Shown: in pieces, positions 49,550 to 58,198 of the stretch
Numbering within the stretch: position 1 is the stretch's first letter
Layout: the number at the start of each line of letters is the position of its first letter
Assembly (NCBI GenBank): GCA_934183155.1
Contig: CAKPSB010000005.1
Span: 1 to 64,000 of the forward strand
Reading direction: 5' to 3'
DNA: 64,000 nt
From: an uncultured Bacilli bacterium
Lineage (GTDB): Bacteria > Bacillota_I > Bacilli_A > RF39 > UBA660
The notes under the pieces: model-generated
Databases searched by the model: none
What the model saw: the letters and a program-made list of their open reading frames with translations, nothing else
What the model was told of the DNA's origin: nothing
Translations under genes and position numbers: made by a program

Positions 49550-49573
49550 ATTAGTCAAGTATTTAGGACTAAT
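49550..49573. promoter_or_regulatory. Inverted repeat upstream of the HTH gene (possible operator)
   Basis: ATTAGTC and GACTAAT are separated by 10 bases and lie about 50-70 bases before the HTH gene start, where its promoter should be. Autoregulation by the HTH protein is possible. Confidence 0.4.
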
Positions 49574-49857
49574 TTTTATCGTACCTAAATGTCAAATATA
49601 ACAAACTACAATAAAGTTGTAATGATAAATTTAGGCCTCATTTATGGTCTGATTATATGAATAATATAAGATAAAGCTTTGTATTTTATATACTAAAAAC
49701 GCTTTGTAAAAGATTTGACAAAATGATAAATTTTCTAAGAAATCCCCATCGCCCCCCTGAAGAGAGCGATTAACTTATGTCGTTTTCATTTTTTACAGGT
49801 AATGTAGGGCTTTATGCCATTTGATATATGTATTAGGTATCCAAATAGGTACCCATT
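49574..49857. other. Gap with the second C5TGAAG hairpin region
   Basis: No ORF. A weak promoter (TTGTAA 49704-49709, 17 bp, TAAATT 49727-49732) precedes ATCGC-CCCCCTGAAGAGA-GCGAT (49748-49770) and a T6 run at 49791-49796. It may encode a short RNA similar to that at 44712-44809. The promoter is poor, so the transcript is unproven. Confidence 0.35.
49753..49767 (+). repeat. 15-bp direct repeat, copy 2
   Basis: CCCCCTGAAGAGAGC, identical to 44777-44791. It lies about 90 bases from the 3' end of the integrase remnant, as attachment sites often do. Confidence 0.75.
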
Positions 49858-49992
49858 TTAATTTAGTTTGTCTATAATATTAATTATTTCATTTAATTGA
49901 TTCTTAAATAGTGTTTAATGTCTCATCTATTTTTGCGTGTTCTAATACTTTGCTACAACATGTATAGTAGAACCACTATTAATTAAAGGCGA
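49858..49992 (-). pseudogene. Tyrosine recombinase (integrase) C-terminal remnant
   Basis: Minus-strand pieces in three frames line up with the end of phage integrases: SPLINSGSTIHVVAK, then VLEHAKIDETLNT, then KNQLNEIINIIDKLN and a stop at 49858-49860. In intact enzymes this reads LLINSG-SI--VSKVLGH-SI-TTLNTY-HL. The catalytic His/Tyr region is decayed and two frameshifts are present. The N-terminal part is missing, replaced by unrelated sequence towards the copper operon. Confidence 0.7.
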
Positions 49993-50136
49993 TGGACAAC
50001 GTAAAAAATAAAAATCGACATTATTTAGATGTTAATAAAATGTATGCAAAGGTGAAATTAGGTGATGAAACATTAAAATTATTGAAGTTATGAAAATTAT
50101 GATAGTAAAATTAATTTAAAATTTACTTTATTGTCT
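49993..50136. other. Gap before the csoR promoter
   Basis: Only a 34-codon plus-strand frame (49992-50093), with no ribosome-binding site, is seen. I do not call it a gene. Confidence 0.4.
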
Positions 50137-50165
50137 TTGCTAACACCCCCTAGGAGTGTTATAAT
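50137..50165 (+). promoter_or_regulatory. csoR operon promoter with CsoR operator
   Basis: TTGCTA (50137-50142), 17 bp, TATAAT (50160-50165). The spacer is a palindrome AACAC-CCCCTAGGA-GTGTT (50142-50160), with the C-rich/G-rich arms typical of CsoR operators. Apo-CsoR would block the promoter; Cu(I) would release it. Confidence 0.8.
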
Positions 50166-50185
50166 TATATGCGGAGATGAAATAT

Positions 50186-50494
50186 ATGCAAAATAAATGT
50201 GAACATTGTTCATCTTGTACAAAAAGTACTCATAGAGATGAAGAGATAAAGAAAAAACTAAATAAAAGACTTAAAACTATAGAGGGTCAAATTCGTGGCA
50301 TTGAAAATATGATAGATGAAGATAAATATTGTAATGATATATTAGTTCAACTTTTAGCAATAAATAAATCTATTAAAAGTGTTAGTAATGAAATATTTAA
50401 AAATCATTTATCTACATGTGTTGTTAGAGATATTAAAAATGATGACCCAAAGATAATTGATGAAGTAATGGAGCTAATTAGGAGACTTAATTAA
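50186..50494 (+). CDS. csoR: Copper-sensing repressor CsoR
   Basis: 102 residues. The Cu(I) ligands are Cys49, His74 and Cys78; the 25 and 4 residue spacings equal those of M. tuberculosis CsoR (C36, H61, C65). The helix RLKTIEGQIRGIENMI is family-typical. An extra Cys-rich N-terminus (NKCEHCSSCTK) is present. ATG 50186 is favoured over ATG 50177, which nearly touches the GGAG site. The stop overlaps the next ATG (TAATG). Confidence 0.92.
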   Translation: MQNKCEHCSSCTKSTHRDEEIKKKLNKRLKTIEGQIRGIENMIDEDKYCNDILVQLLAINKSIKSVSNEIFKNHLSTCVVRDIKNDDPKIIDEVMELIRRLN

Positions 50495-51804
50495 TGCACA
50501 TTCTATATGTTAAAATTGATGGTATTACTTGTGATAATTGCAGAAATAGAATAAAAAAAGAACTGTTAAATATAAAAGAAATTGAAAAGGTAGGAATGAC
50601 TAAAAATATAGCTAAGATAACTTCTTTAAAAGAAATTGATGAGATAAAAATTATTAATACAATTAATTCATTGGGATATTTTACAAAAAAAGATTATATA
50701 AGTGAAAATATTAAGAATATAGATTCAGATATAAAATTAAAAGAATTTATTATTATATTTATTTCTATTTTGTTATTAATGTTTTTAATTAAAAAAATAT
50801 TTGGATATAATATTTTTAATGTAATTCCTACTATAGATGAAAATATTACTTATGGAATGTTATTTATAACGGGACTATTAACTAGCATTCATTGCATTAG
50901 TATGTGTGGTGCTATAAATTTAATGACCTCGTTTAATCGAGAAAATAAAATTAATTTAAAAAGACCAATTTTATATAATTTAGGTAGACTAATATCTTAT
51001 ACTTTATTAGGTGGAGTTGTAGGATTAATTGGTTCAATTATTTGTGTTAGTGAGACTATGGGTGGGGTAATTATTATATTTGCTTCTGTAGTAATGTTAT
51101 TGATGTCTTTAAACATGTTAAATATAATTAAGCTTAAATTACCTAAATTAATAAAGATTAAAAATAATGTTAAAACAAGTAATGCTTTTATAATTGGCTT
51201 ATTAAATGGATTTATGCCATGTGGCCCATTACAGGCTATGCAGATATATGCTTTATCTACTGGATCATTTATAAAAGGTGCATTGTCAATGCTTTTATTT
51301 TGTTTAGGGACAGTACCATTAATGCTTGGCGTTGGAGTTATATTTAATGTGGTAGATGGAAGAAAAAGGATAATATTAAATAAAATAGCATCTGTACTTA
51401 TTTTATTACTATCTATAGCAATGTTATTTAGAGGATTAAGTATTTTAGGTATAAATTACAATGCATTATTTAATGATTATGGAAATTATACTGCTTCAAC
51501 TATTTATAAAGATTATCAAGAAGTAAAAATAAATTTATCTTATGGAAGTTATGACGACATAATAGTTCAAAAAGGCATGAAAGTTAGATTAATTATTAAT
51601 GCTTCTGGAAAATATTTAACTGGATGCAATAATGTTGTAATGATAGATGAATTTAATATAAAAAAAGAACTTAAAGAAGGGGAAAATATTATAGAATTTA
51701 CTCCAGATAAAGTGGGCACTTATTTTATTAATTGTTGGATGAATATGATTTCGAATAATATCAAAGTTATAGATAACGAAAAATATTTTGAGGTGAGAAA
51801 ATGA
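50494..51804 (+). CDS. HMA / TauE-like membrane / cupredoxin-like fusion protein
   Basis: 436 residues in three parts. Residues 1-70 are a heavy-metal-associated domain (GITCDNCRNRI). About 80-320 are a DsbD/sulfite-exporter-TauE-like membrane domain with seven or so helices and the pairs SIHCISMCGAIN and GFMPCGPLQAMQ. About 345-436 are an extracytoplasmic cupredoxin-like beta domain with possible ligands in TGCNN, INCWMNM. Family members occur in copper operons and may move copper or reductant across the membrane; the exact role is not known. Translationally coupled to csoR and copA. Confidence 0.82.
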   Translation: MHILYVKIDGITCDNCRNRIKKELLNIKEIEKVGMTKNIAKITSLKEIDEIKIINTINSLGYFTKKDYISENIKNIDSDIKLKEFIIIFISILLLMFLIKKIFGYNIFNVIPTIDENITYGMLFITGLLTSIHCISMCGAINLMTSFNRENKINLKRPILYNLGRLISYTLLGGVVGLIGSIICVSETMGGVIIIFASVVMLLMSLNMLNIIKLKLPKLIKIKNNVKTSNAFIIGLLNGFMPCGPLQAMQIYALSTGSFIKGALSMLLFCLGTVPLMLGVGVIFNVVDGRKRIILNKIASVLILLLSIAMLFRGLSILGINYNALFNDYGNYTASTIYKDYQEVKINLSYGSYDDIIVQKGMKVRLIINASGKYLTGCNNVVMIDEFNIKKELKEGENIIEFTPDKVGTYFINCWMNMISNNIKVIDNEKYFEVRK

Positions 51805-54002
51805 ATAAGATAATTTTAAAAATAGATGGTATGACTTGTAGTGCTTGTTCATCAAGTTTAGAAAAATATTTACTAAAACAAAAAGGAATAAATGATGCTT
51901 TGGTAAATTTAGTAATGTCTTCAGCAAGTATAAGTTATGACGATAATATTACTATAGAAGATTTAAATAGATTTGTCAGTGAAGCAGGTTTTAAATCATT
52001 AGGGGTTTATGATGAACAAGAGGATAATAATACTAATAAAAATGTTTATTTTATAGTTAATGGATTACTAGCATTATTAGTTTTATATATTTCAATGTCA
52101 CATATGGTTCATTTACCTGTAGTGCCTTTTTTACATATGATAAATCATCCAATGAATTATTCAGTATGTTTATTTATATTTAGTTTGTATTTTATATATT
52201 TTGGAAGAGATATTATTATTAATGGTATTAAAAATATCAAATATAAATCTCCTAATATGGATACATTGGTTACATTAGGTGTTATTTCAAGTTTTATATT
52301 TAGTACATTCAATATGATTATGATATTAAAAGGAAATAATGAATATGTGGAAAATTTATATTTTGAAAGTGTTTGTATTATTCTTTATTTAATTAAGTTT
52401 GGTAGATATATAGATGGTATTAGTAAAGAAAAAACTAAAGATGCTATAAAGGGGTTAGTAACTATTACTCCAAAGACTGCAGTTTTATTTAAGAATAATA
52501 AAGAAAAGGAAATTTCTATTGATGAAGTGAAAAAAGGAGATATTTTAATAGCTAAACCAGGAAATAGATTTGCTGTAGATGGAATTATAGTTAAAGGTTC
52601 TTCACACGTTGATGAATCATTTATAAGTGGTGAATCAGCACCTGTTAGAAAAAATATAAATGATAAAGTCGTTGCGGGGTCAGTTAATTTAGATGGGGAG
52701 GCTTTATATAAAGCAGAAAATATAGGCAAGAACTCAACAATATCAGAAATAGTAAGATTAGTAGTTGAAGCTACAAATACAAAGGCTCCAATCGCAAGAA
52801 TTGCTGACAAAGTAAGTGGAGTATTTGTTCCAGTCGTTATAGTTTTAGCGGTTATAACGCTCATTACTCATTTGTTATTAGGTTTTAGTTTTAATAAATC
52901 TATTGTTTATTTTGTAACTGTACTTGTTTGTGCTTGTCCTTGTGCTTTAGGACTTGCAACTCCGCTGGCGATAGTAGTTAGTGAAGGATTATGTGCTAAG
53001 AATGGAATCTTAGTAAAAAAATCGGAAACACTTGAAAATGCAAATAAAATTGATGTAATAGTATTTGATAAAACAGGTACATTAACTTATGGAAACTTAA
53101 GGATATCAAAAATAATAAATAATTCCGTTTATTCAGATAATGATTTAATAGAAATAGTCTCATCATTGGAAAGTAAATCAACGCATCCAATTGCTAGTGC
53201 TTTTAAAAATTATGCTAGTGAAAATAATTTGAAAAAATTAGAAGTTAGTGAATTTAAAAATATAGCAGGTATTGGATTATCAGGGATTGTTAATAAAAAA
53301 GAATATTTAATAGGAAATAATAAAATACTTAAAAAGTACAATATAGATAATAAGATTTTTAAAGATGAAAAAAAGTTGTCTTTGGGTGGTAATAGTATTG
53401 TATATGTTATTGAAAATAAAAAAGTAATTGCACTTATTGGTGTAAAAGATATTATTAGAGATAATGCAATTGATGTTATAAATAAATTAAAGCAAATAAA
53501 TAAAAGAGTCATTATGCTTACAGGAGATAATGAAATTACTGCTAATATAATTGCTAAAGATATTGGCATTAAAGAAATAACAGCAAATGTATCTCCTAAA
53601 GATAAATCAAATAAAATTAAAGAATTAAAGAATAAAGGCTTAAAAGTTATGATGGTTGGAGATGGAATAAATGATGCTCCAAGTTTGTCTTTTGCAGATA
53701 TAGGAGTAAGTTTAAATTCTGCTATTGATATAGCGGCTGATTCTGCTGATGTTATATTAATGAAAAATGATTTGAATTCAATATATAATTTGTTTGATAT
53801 AAGCAAAAAAACACTAAGTAATATAAAGGGTAATTTATTTTGGGCATTCTTTTATAATATTTGTATGATTCCAGTCGCATGTGGATTATTAGAGTGTATT
53901 AATATTTCAATGAATCCAATGATAGCAGGACTTGCTATGACATTATCTAGTTTTACTGTCATAATAAATGCACTAAGCTTAAAAAGATGGAAGGAGAAGT
54001 AA
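51801..54002 (+). CDS. copA: Copper-exporting P1B-type ATPase
   Basis: 733 residues. One N-terminal HMA domain (GMTCSACSSSLEKY), eight membrane segments with CPC in CACPCALGLATPL (about 379-381), TGES-like SGESAPV, phosphorylation DKTGTLTYG (about 423), HP in STHPIA, and VGDGINDAPSLS. CPC plus the terminal NALSLKR region indicate Cu(I)/Ag(I) export. It overlaps the previous gene by 4 bp. Confidence 0.95.
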   Translation: MNKIILKIDGMTCSACSSSLEKYLLKQKGINDALVNLVMSSASISYDDNITIEDLNRFVSEAGFKSLGVYDEQEDNNTNKNVYFIVNGLLALLVLYISMSHMVHLPVVPFLHMINHPMNYSVCLFIFSLYFIYFGRDIIINGIKNIKYKSPNMDTLVTLGVISSFIFSTFNMIMILKGNNEYVENLYFESVCIILYLIKFGRYIDGISKEKTKDAIKGLVTITPKTAVLFKNNKEKEISIDEVKKGDILIAKPGNRFAVDGIIVKGSSHVDESFISGESAPVRKNINDKVVAGSVNLDGEALYKAENIGKNSTISEIVRLVVEATNTKAPIARIADKVSGVFVPVVIVLAVITLITHLLLGFSFNKSIVYFVTVLVCACPCALGLATPLAIVVSEGLCAKNGILVKKSETLENANKIDVIVFDKTGTLTYGNLRISKIINNSVYSDNDLIEIVSSLESKSTHPIASAFKNYASENNLKKLEVSEFKNIAGIGLSGIVNKKEYLIGNNKILKKYNIDNKIFKDEKKLSLGGNSIVYVIENKKVIALIGVKDIIRDNAIDVINKLKQINKRVIMLTGDNEITANIIAKDIGIKEITANVSPKDKSNKIKELKNKGLKVMMVGDGINDAPSLSFADIGVSLNSAIDIAADSADVILMKNDLNSIYNLFDISKKTLSNIKGNLFWAFFYNICMIPVACGLLECINISMNPMIAGLAMTLSSFTVIINALSLKRWKEK

Positions 54003-54005
54003 TGT

Positions 54006-54239
54006 ATGTTTAATAAAAAGATAAAGAAGATAATCACTGTTGATGGTATGATGTGTGAGCACTGTAAGGCAAAAGTAGAAAAAACTTTATTAGAGTTAGA
54101 AGGCGTTTCTAAGGTAAAAGTTAGTTTGAAAGATAAAACCGTGATTATATATTCAAATTTTAATATTAATAATGATTCTATAATTAAGGCTATTGAAAAA
54201 TTAGATTATAAAGTGGTTAGTATAGGGGCAGGTGAATAA
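54006..54239 (+). CDS. copZ: Copper chaperone CopZ-like HMA protein
   Basis: A 77-residue HMA-fold protein with the Cu-binding loop VDGMMCEHCKAKVEK (Cys17, Cys20) and the final GYK-like DYKV. It would hand Cu(I) to CopA, whose gene ends 3 bases before it. Overlaps the next gene by one base. Confidence 0.9.
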   Translation: MFNKKIKKIITVDGMMCEHCKAKVEKTLLELEGVSKVKVSLKDKTVIIYSNFNINNDSIIKAIEKLDYKVVSIGAGE

Positions 54240-54751
54240 TGAAAAAAATTGGTATATTATTTATGCTTGTATTAATAATTTCATTAACTGGGTGTGAGAC
54301 AAAAGATGAACAAACTGAAAAAAATTCAATTATATTAAAAAAAATAACAGGGAAAATAGTAAAGGCTAATATAGATAAAGATGGAAATATTATAATTAAA
54401 GAAAATGATATTACAGATAAAGTGGTTTATATTAGCTATGAATATGAAGGAGTAACTATTGGATTAATTGCAGTTAAAGATTCAAAAAATAATGTGAAAG
54501 TTGTAGTAAATACTTGTCAATCATGTGGCGGCTCACCATATGCATATTTTGTACAAGTTGGCAATAAAATTCAATGTCAAAACTGTGGTAATATGTTTGC
54601 TATTGATGAACTAGATAATCTTGTAGAAGATGGCTGTAATCCTATAGCGATAGAAGATAAACAAACTAAAGATGGAGTAATAACGATAGGCACAAAACAA
54701 TTAAAAGAATTAAAAGCAAAATTTGAAAATTGGAAAGGACCAAAAGTGTAA
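54239..54751 (+). CDS. DUF2318-type Cys-rich lipoprotein
   Basis: 170 residues. The signal peptide ends in a lipobox ISLTGC (Cys19). The exported domain holds TCQSCGGSPYAY and CQNCGNMF, the CxxC pairs of DUF2318 proteins, which likely bind metal, plus a third region DGCNPIAI. It is the last gene of the copper operon, so a periplasm-side copper or iron-sulfur-type binding role is plausible. Anchored outside the membrane. Confidence 0.78.
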   Translation: MKKIGILFMLVLIISLTGCETKDEQTEKNSIILKKITGKIVKANIDKDGNIIIKENDITDKVVYISYEYEGVTIGLIAVKDSKNNVKVVVNTCQSCGGSPYAYFVQVGNKIQCQNCGNMFAIDELDNLVEDGCNPIAIEDKQTKDGVITIGTKQLKELKAKFENWKGPKV

Positions 54752-54996
54752 TATAATTGGATCTTTAGTGATTAATACATTTGATTTTGTTATATTTTTT
54801 ATAAAAATTATTCTTTTGTTGTTTGCTTTTCAAAATTATTATAATACCGGATGATTTTTTTATATCTAATGGAAACTATTATAAGACTTATTAATTAAGA
54901 TGTGAACTAAAATAGAATCAATATTTTTGCAAGAGATAGTATAACAATATTAGGGTATATATTTTAAAAAAGGATTAACAAATATTAAAAAAATAA
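54752..54996. other. Gap after the copper operon
   Basis: AT-rich, no supported ORF, no clear terminator; only short inverted repeats. The core-genome str operon starts after it. Confidence 0.5.
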
Positions 54997-55025
54997 TTGA
55001 CAAAATATGTAGCAAATGTTATATT
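54997..55025 (+). promoter_or_regulatory. Promoter of the str operon (rpsL)
   Basis: TTGACA (54997-55002), 17 bp, TATATT (55020-55025), about 100 bases before the rpsL ATG. Confidence 0.8.
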
Positions 55026-55044
55026 AGTTATGCATTTTAATTTT

Positions 55045-55066
55045 AGGTTTACCTTGTGGTAAATCT
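55045..55066 (+). promoter_or_regulatory. Hairpin in the rpsL leader
   Basis: AGGTTTACC/GGTAAATCT forms a 9-bp stem with a 4-base loop and no T-run. A second small hairpin (ACAC/GTGT) follows near 55087-55102. Possible site of ribosomal-protein autoregulation; not shown. Confidence 0.45.
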
Positions 55067-55124
55067 TTAATTAAAACAAATTATGAAACACCTGGGTATG
55101 TGTAATGAAAGGAGGGCGAAATAT

Positions 55125-55544
55125 ATGCCAACTATCAATCAACTTGTTAGAAAAAAAAGAGGTTCTAAAACTAAGAAAAGTAAATCACCAATGTTAAATA
55201 TTGGTTTTAACAGCAAAGATAAAAAAGAAACAGTAAGTAATTCTCCACAAAAACGTGGTGTATGTACTCGTGTTGGTACTAAAACACCTAAGAAGCCAAA
55301 CTCAGCATTAAGAAAATATGCTCGTGTTAGACTTTCAAACGGAAAAGAAGTAGATACTTATATTCCTGGTGAAGGACATAACTTACAAGAACACAGTGTT
55401 GTATTAGTTCGTGGTGGTCGTGTTAAAGATTTAATCGGTGTTCGTTATCACATTGTTCGTGGTACTATGGATACTGCTGGAGTTGACGCAAGAAGACAAG
55501 GACGTTCAAAATACGGCGCAAAAAAACCAAAAGAAAATAACTAA
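55125..55544 (+). CDS. rpsL: 30S ribosomal protein S12
   Basis: A 139-residue S12: MPTINQLVRKKR at the start, KTPKKPNSALRKYARVRLSN, PGEGHNLQEHS and the SRYGAK-like RSKYGAKKPK end. The start is ATG 55125 after AAAGGAGGG; an upstream ATG at 55083 is in frame but lies in the structured leader. Lys at the PKKPNSA position is the streptomycin-sensitive form. Confidence 0.97.
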   Translation: MPTINQLVRKKRGSKTKKSKSPMLNIGFNSKDKKETVSNSPQKRGVCTRVGTKTPKKPNSALRKYARVRLSNGKEVDTYIPGEGHNLQEHSVVLVRGGRVKDLIGVRYHIVRGTMDTAGVDARRQGRSKYGAKKPKENN

Positions 55545-55566
55545 TATTTAAGAAAGGAGTGAAATT

Positions 55567-56034
55567 ATGCGTAAAAGAAGAGCAGTAAAAAGAGATGTTT
55601 TACCAGATCCTATGTATAATTCAAAAGTTGTTACTAAGTTAATTAACCAAATTATGCTAGATGGTAAAAAAGGTACAGCTCAAACAATTTTATACGATGC
55701 ATTTAACATTGTAAAAGAGAAAACTGATGCTGATGCTATGGATGTTTTTAATAAAGCTTTAGAAAACATTAAACCTGCTTTGGAAGTTAAAACAAGACGT
55801 GTAGGTGGAGCTAATTATCCTGTTCCAATCGAAGTTAAAGCTGATAGAGCTCAAGCTTTGGGATTACGTTGGCTTGTTAATTATGCTAGATTAAGAGGCG
55901 GACATTCAATGGCTGAAAATTTAGCAAATGAAATAATTGATGCTTCTAATGGCGTAGGAGCAGCAGTTAAAAAACGTGAGGAAACTCATAGAATGGCAGA
56001 AGCTAATAAAGCATTTGCTCATTATAGATGGTAA
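55567..56034 (+). CDS. rpsG: 30S ribosomal protein S7
   Basis: A 155-residue S7: MRKRRAVKRDVLPDP at the start, NQIMLDGKKGTA, VGGANYPVPIEV and the MAEANKAFAHYRW end. Second gene of the str operon, after AGAAAGGAG. Confidence 0.97.
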   Translation: MRKRRAVKRDVLPDPMYNSKVVTKLINQIMLDGKKGTAQTILYDAFNIVKEKTDADAMDVFNKALENIKPALEVKTRRVGGANYPVPIEVKADRAQALGLRWLVNYARLRGGHSMAENLANEIIDASNGVGAAVKKREETHRMAEANKAFAHYRW

Positions 56035-56055
56035 TTTTAAGAAAGGAAATAAATT

Positions 56056-58128
56056 ATGGCTCGTGAATATAGTTTAGAGAAAACTCGTAATATTGGTATC
56101 ATGGCTCATATTGATGCTGGTAAAACTACTTGTACTGAAAGAGTTTTATTCCATACTCATAAGATTCATAAAATTGGTGAAACACACGATGGTGAATCTC
56201 AAATGGACTGGATGGAACAAGAACAAGAACGTGGTATTACTATTACATCAGCAGCTACTACAGCTTATTGGAAGGGATACCGTTTAAATATTATCGATAC
56301 TCCAGGACACGTTGATTTTACTGTTGAAGTTCAAAGAAGTTTACGTGTATTAGATGGCGCTGTTGCATTAATTGATGCTCAAGCTGGTGTTGAACCACAA
56401 ACTGAAACTGTTTGGCGTCAAGCTACTGAATATAATGTCCCAAGAATGATTTTTGCTAATAAAATGGACAAAATGGGTGCAGATTTTGAGTTTAGTTTAA
56501 AGAGTATTGATGAAAGACTAGGCGTTAATGCCAAACCAATTGAATGGCCAATAGGTGCTGAAAGCGATTTTAATGGAATTATTGATTTAATTACTAGAAA
56601 AGCTTATAAGTATGATGGCAAACCTGAAGAAAATACTGAAGAAATTGACATTCCAGCTGACATGGTAGATTTAGTTGAAGAAAAACGTAATGACTTAATT
56701 GAAGCTGTTGCTGAATTTGATGATAATTTAATGAATAAGTATTTAGAGGGTGAAGAAATTTCTGTTGAAGAAATAAAAGCTGCTATTCGTAAAGGTACTT
56801 TAGCTGTTAAATTCTTCCCAGTTATGTGTGGAACTGCTTTAGGTAATAAAGGTATTAAGTTATTATTGGATGCTGTTGTTGATTATATGCCATCACCAAT
56901 AGATGTTGAAGCAATTGCTGGAGTAGATTTAAATGGTAAAGATATTGTTAGACATCCTAAGGATAGTGAACCATTTTCAGCTTTAGCATTCAAAGTTATG
57001 ACTGATCCATTTGTTGGACGTTTAACTTTTGTTAGAGTTTATTCTGGTCATTTATCTAATGGCTCTTATGTTTTAAATGCAAATAAGGATAAAAAAGAAA
57101 GAATTGGACGTATTTTACAAATGCATGCTAATCACAGACAAGAAATTACTGATATTTATACCGGTGATATTGCTGCTGTTGTAGGTCTTAAGGCTACAAC
57201 TACTGGTGATACTTTATGTGATGAAAAACATGCTTGTATCTTAGCTCCAATGGAATTTCCAGAACCAGTTATCGAACTTGCAGTTGAACCAAAATCAAAA
57301 GATGATCAAGATAAAATGGCTTTAGCTTTACAAAAATTATCTGAAGAAGATCCAACTTTTAGAGCTACTACAGATCATGAAACAGGACAAACTATTATTG
57401 CTGGTGTTGGTGAGTTACATCTTGACATCATTATTGATAGAATGAAAAGAGAATTTGGTGTAGAGGCTAATGTTGGTAATCCACAAGTTGCTTATAGAGA
57501 AACAATTAAGCAAAAAGGTGATTGTGAAGGTAAATATATTAAACAATCAGGTGGTCGTGGACAATATGGTCACGTTTGGGTTGAATTTGAACCAAACGAA
57601 GGTAAAGGATATGAGTTCGTTGACGCTGTTGTTGGTGGTGTAGTTCCAAGAGAATATATCCCAGTAGTTGATAAAGGCCTTCAAGAAGCTATGCAATCTG
57701 GTATTTTAGCTGGCTTCCCAGTAATTGATGTTAAGGCTACATTACATGATGGTTCTTATCACGATGTAGACTCATCTGAGATGGCCTTCAAAGTTGCAGC
57801 CTCACTTGCTTTAAAAGAAGCTAAGAAAAAATGTAATCCTGTTATTTTAGAACCAATTATGAGTGTTGAAGTAACAGTTCCAGATGAATTTTTAGGAACA
57901 GTTATGGGTGATATTACAGCTCGTCGTGGTAGACCTATGGGACAAAGATCTCGTGGTAATGCTCTTATGATTGATGCAATGGTACCACTTTCAGAGATGT
58001 TTGGTTATGTAACAAGTTTACGTTCTAATACTCAAGGTAGAGGAAACTTTACAATGAAATTTGATCATTATGAAGAAGTACCTAAAAATATCGCTGAAGA
58101 TATTATCAAAAAAAATGGGGGAAACTAA
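56056..58128 (+). CDS. fusA: Elongation factor G
   Basis: A 690-residue translocation GTPase. G1 AHIDAGKTT, RGITITSAATTA, DTPGHVDF, NKMDKMGAD and GVGELHLDIIIDRMKREF are all visible; five domains by length. Third gene of the str operon. Confidence 0.97.
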   Translation: MAREYSLEKTRNIGIMAHIDAGKTTCTERVLFHTHKIHKIGETHDGESQMDWMEQEQERGITITSAATTAYWKGYRLNIIDTPGHVDFTVEVQRSLRVLDGAVALIDAQAGVEPQTETVWRQATEYNVPRMIFANKMDKMGADFEFSLKSIDERLGVNAKPIEWPIGAESDFNGIIDLITRKAYKYDGKPEENTEEIDIPADMVDLVEEKRNDLIEAVAEFDDNLMNKYLEGEEISVEEIKAAIRKGTLAVKFFPVMCGTALGNKGIKLLLDAVVDYMPSPIDVEAIAGVDLNGKDIVRHPKDSEPFSALAFKVMTDPFVGRLTFVRVYSGHLSNGSYVLNANKDKKERIGRILQMHANHRQEITDIYTGDIAAVVGLKATTTGDTLCDEKHACILAPMEFPEPVIELAVEPKSKDDQDKMALALQKLSEEDPTFRATTDHETGQTIIAGVGELHLDIIIDRMKREFGVEANVGNPQVAYRETIKQKGDCEGKYIKQSGGRGQYGHVWVEFEPNEGKGYEFVDAVVGGVVPREYIPVVDKGLQEAMQSGILAGFPVIDVKATLHDGSYHDVDSSEMAFKVAASLALKEAKKKCNPVILEPIMSVEVTVPDEFLGTVMGDITARRGRPMGQRSRGNALMIDAMVPLSEMFGYVTSLRSNTQGRGNFTMKFDHYEEVPKNIAEDIIKKNGGN

Positions 58129-58138
58129 ATAAAAATAG

Positions 58139-58167
58139 TTGAAATTTAGTGTAACTCATGTTAAAAT
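58139..58167 (+). promoter_or_regulatory. Separate promoter of tuf
   Basis: TTGAAA (58139-58144), 17 bp, TAAAAT (58162-58167) in the 70-base gap between fusA and tuf. Confidence 0.75.
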
Positions 58168-58198
58168 AATTATTGAAATAGAAAAAGGAGGAATATAA

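Noticed and set aside
49992..50093. 34-codon plus-strand ORF starting MDNVKNKNRHYLDV
   Set aside because: No ribosome-binding site or promoter, and it begins inside the decayed integrase.
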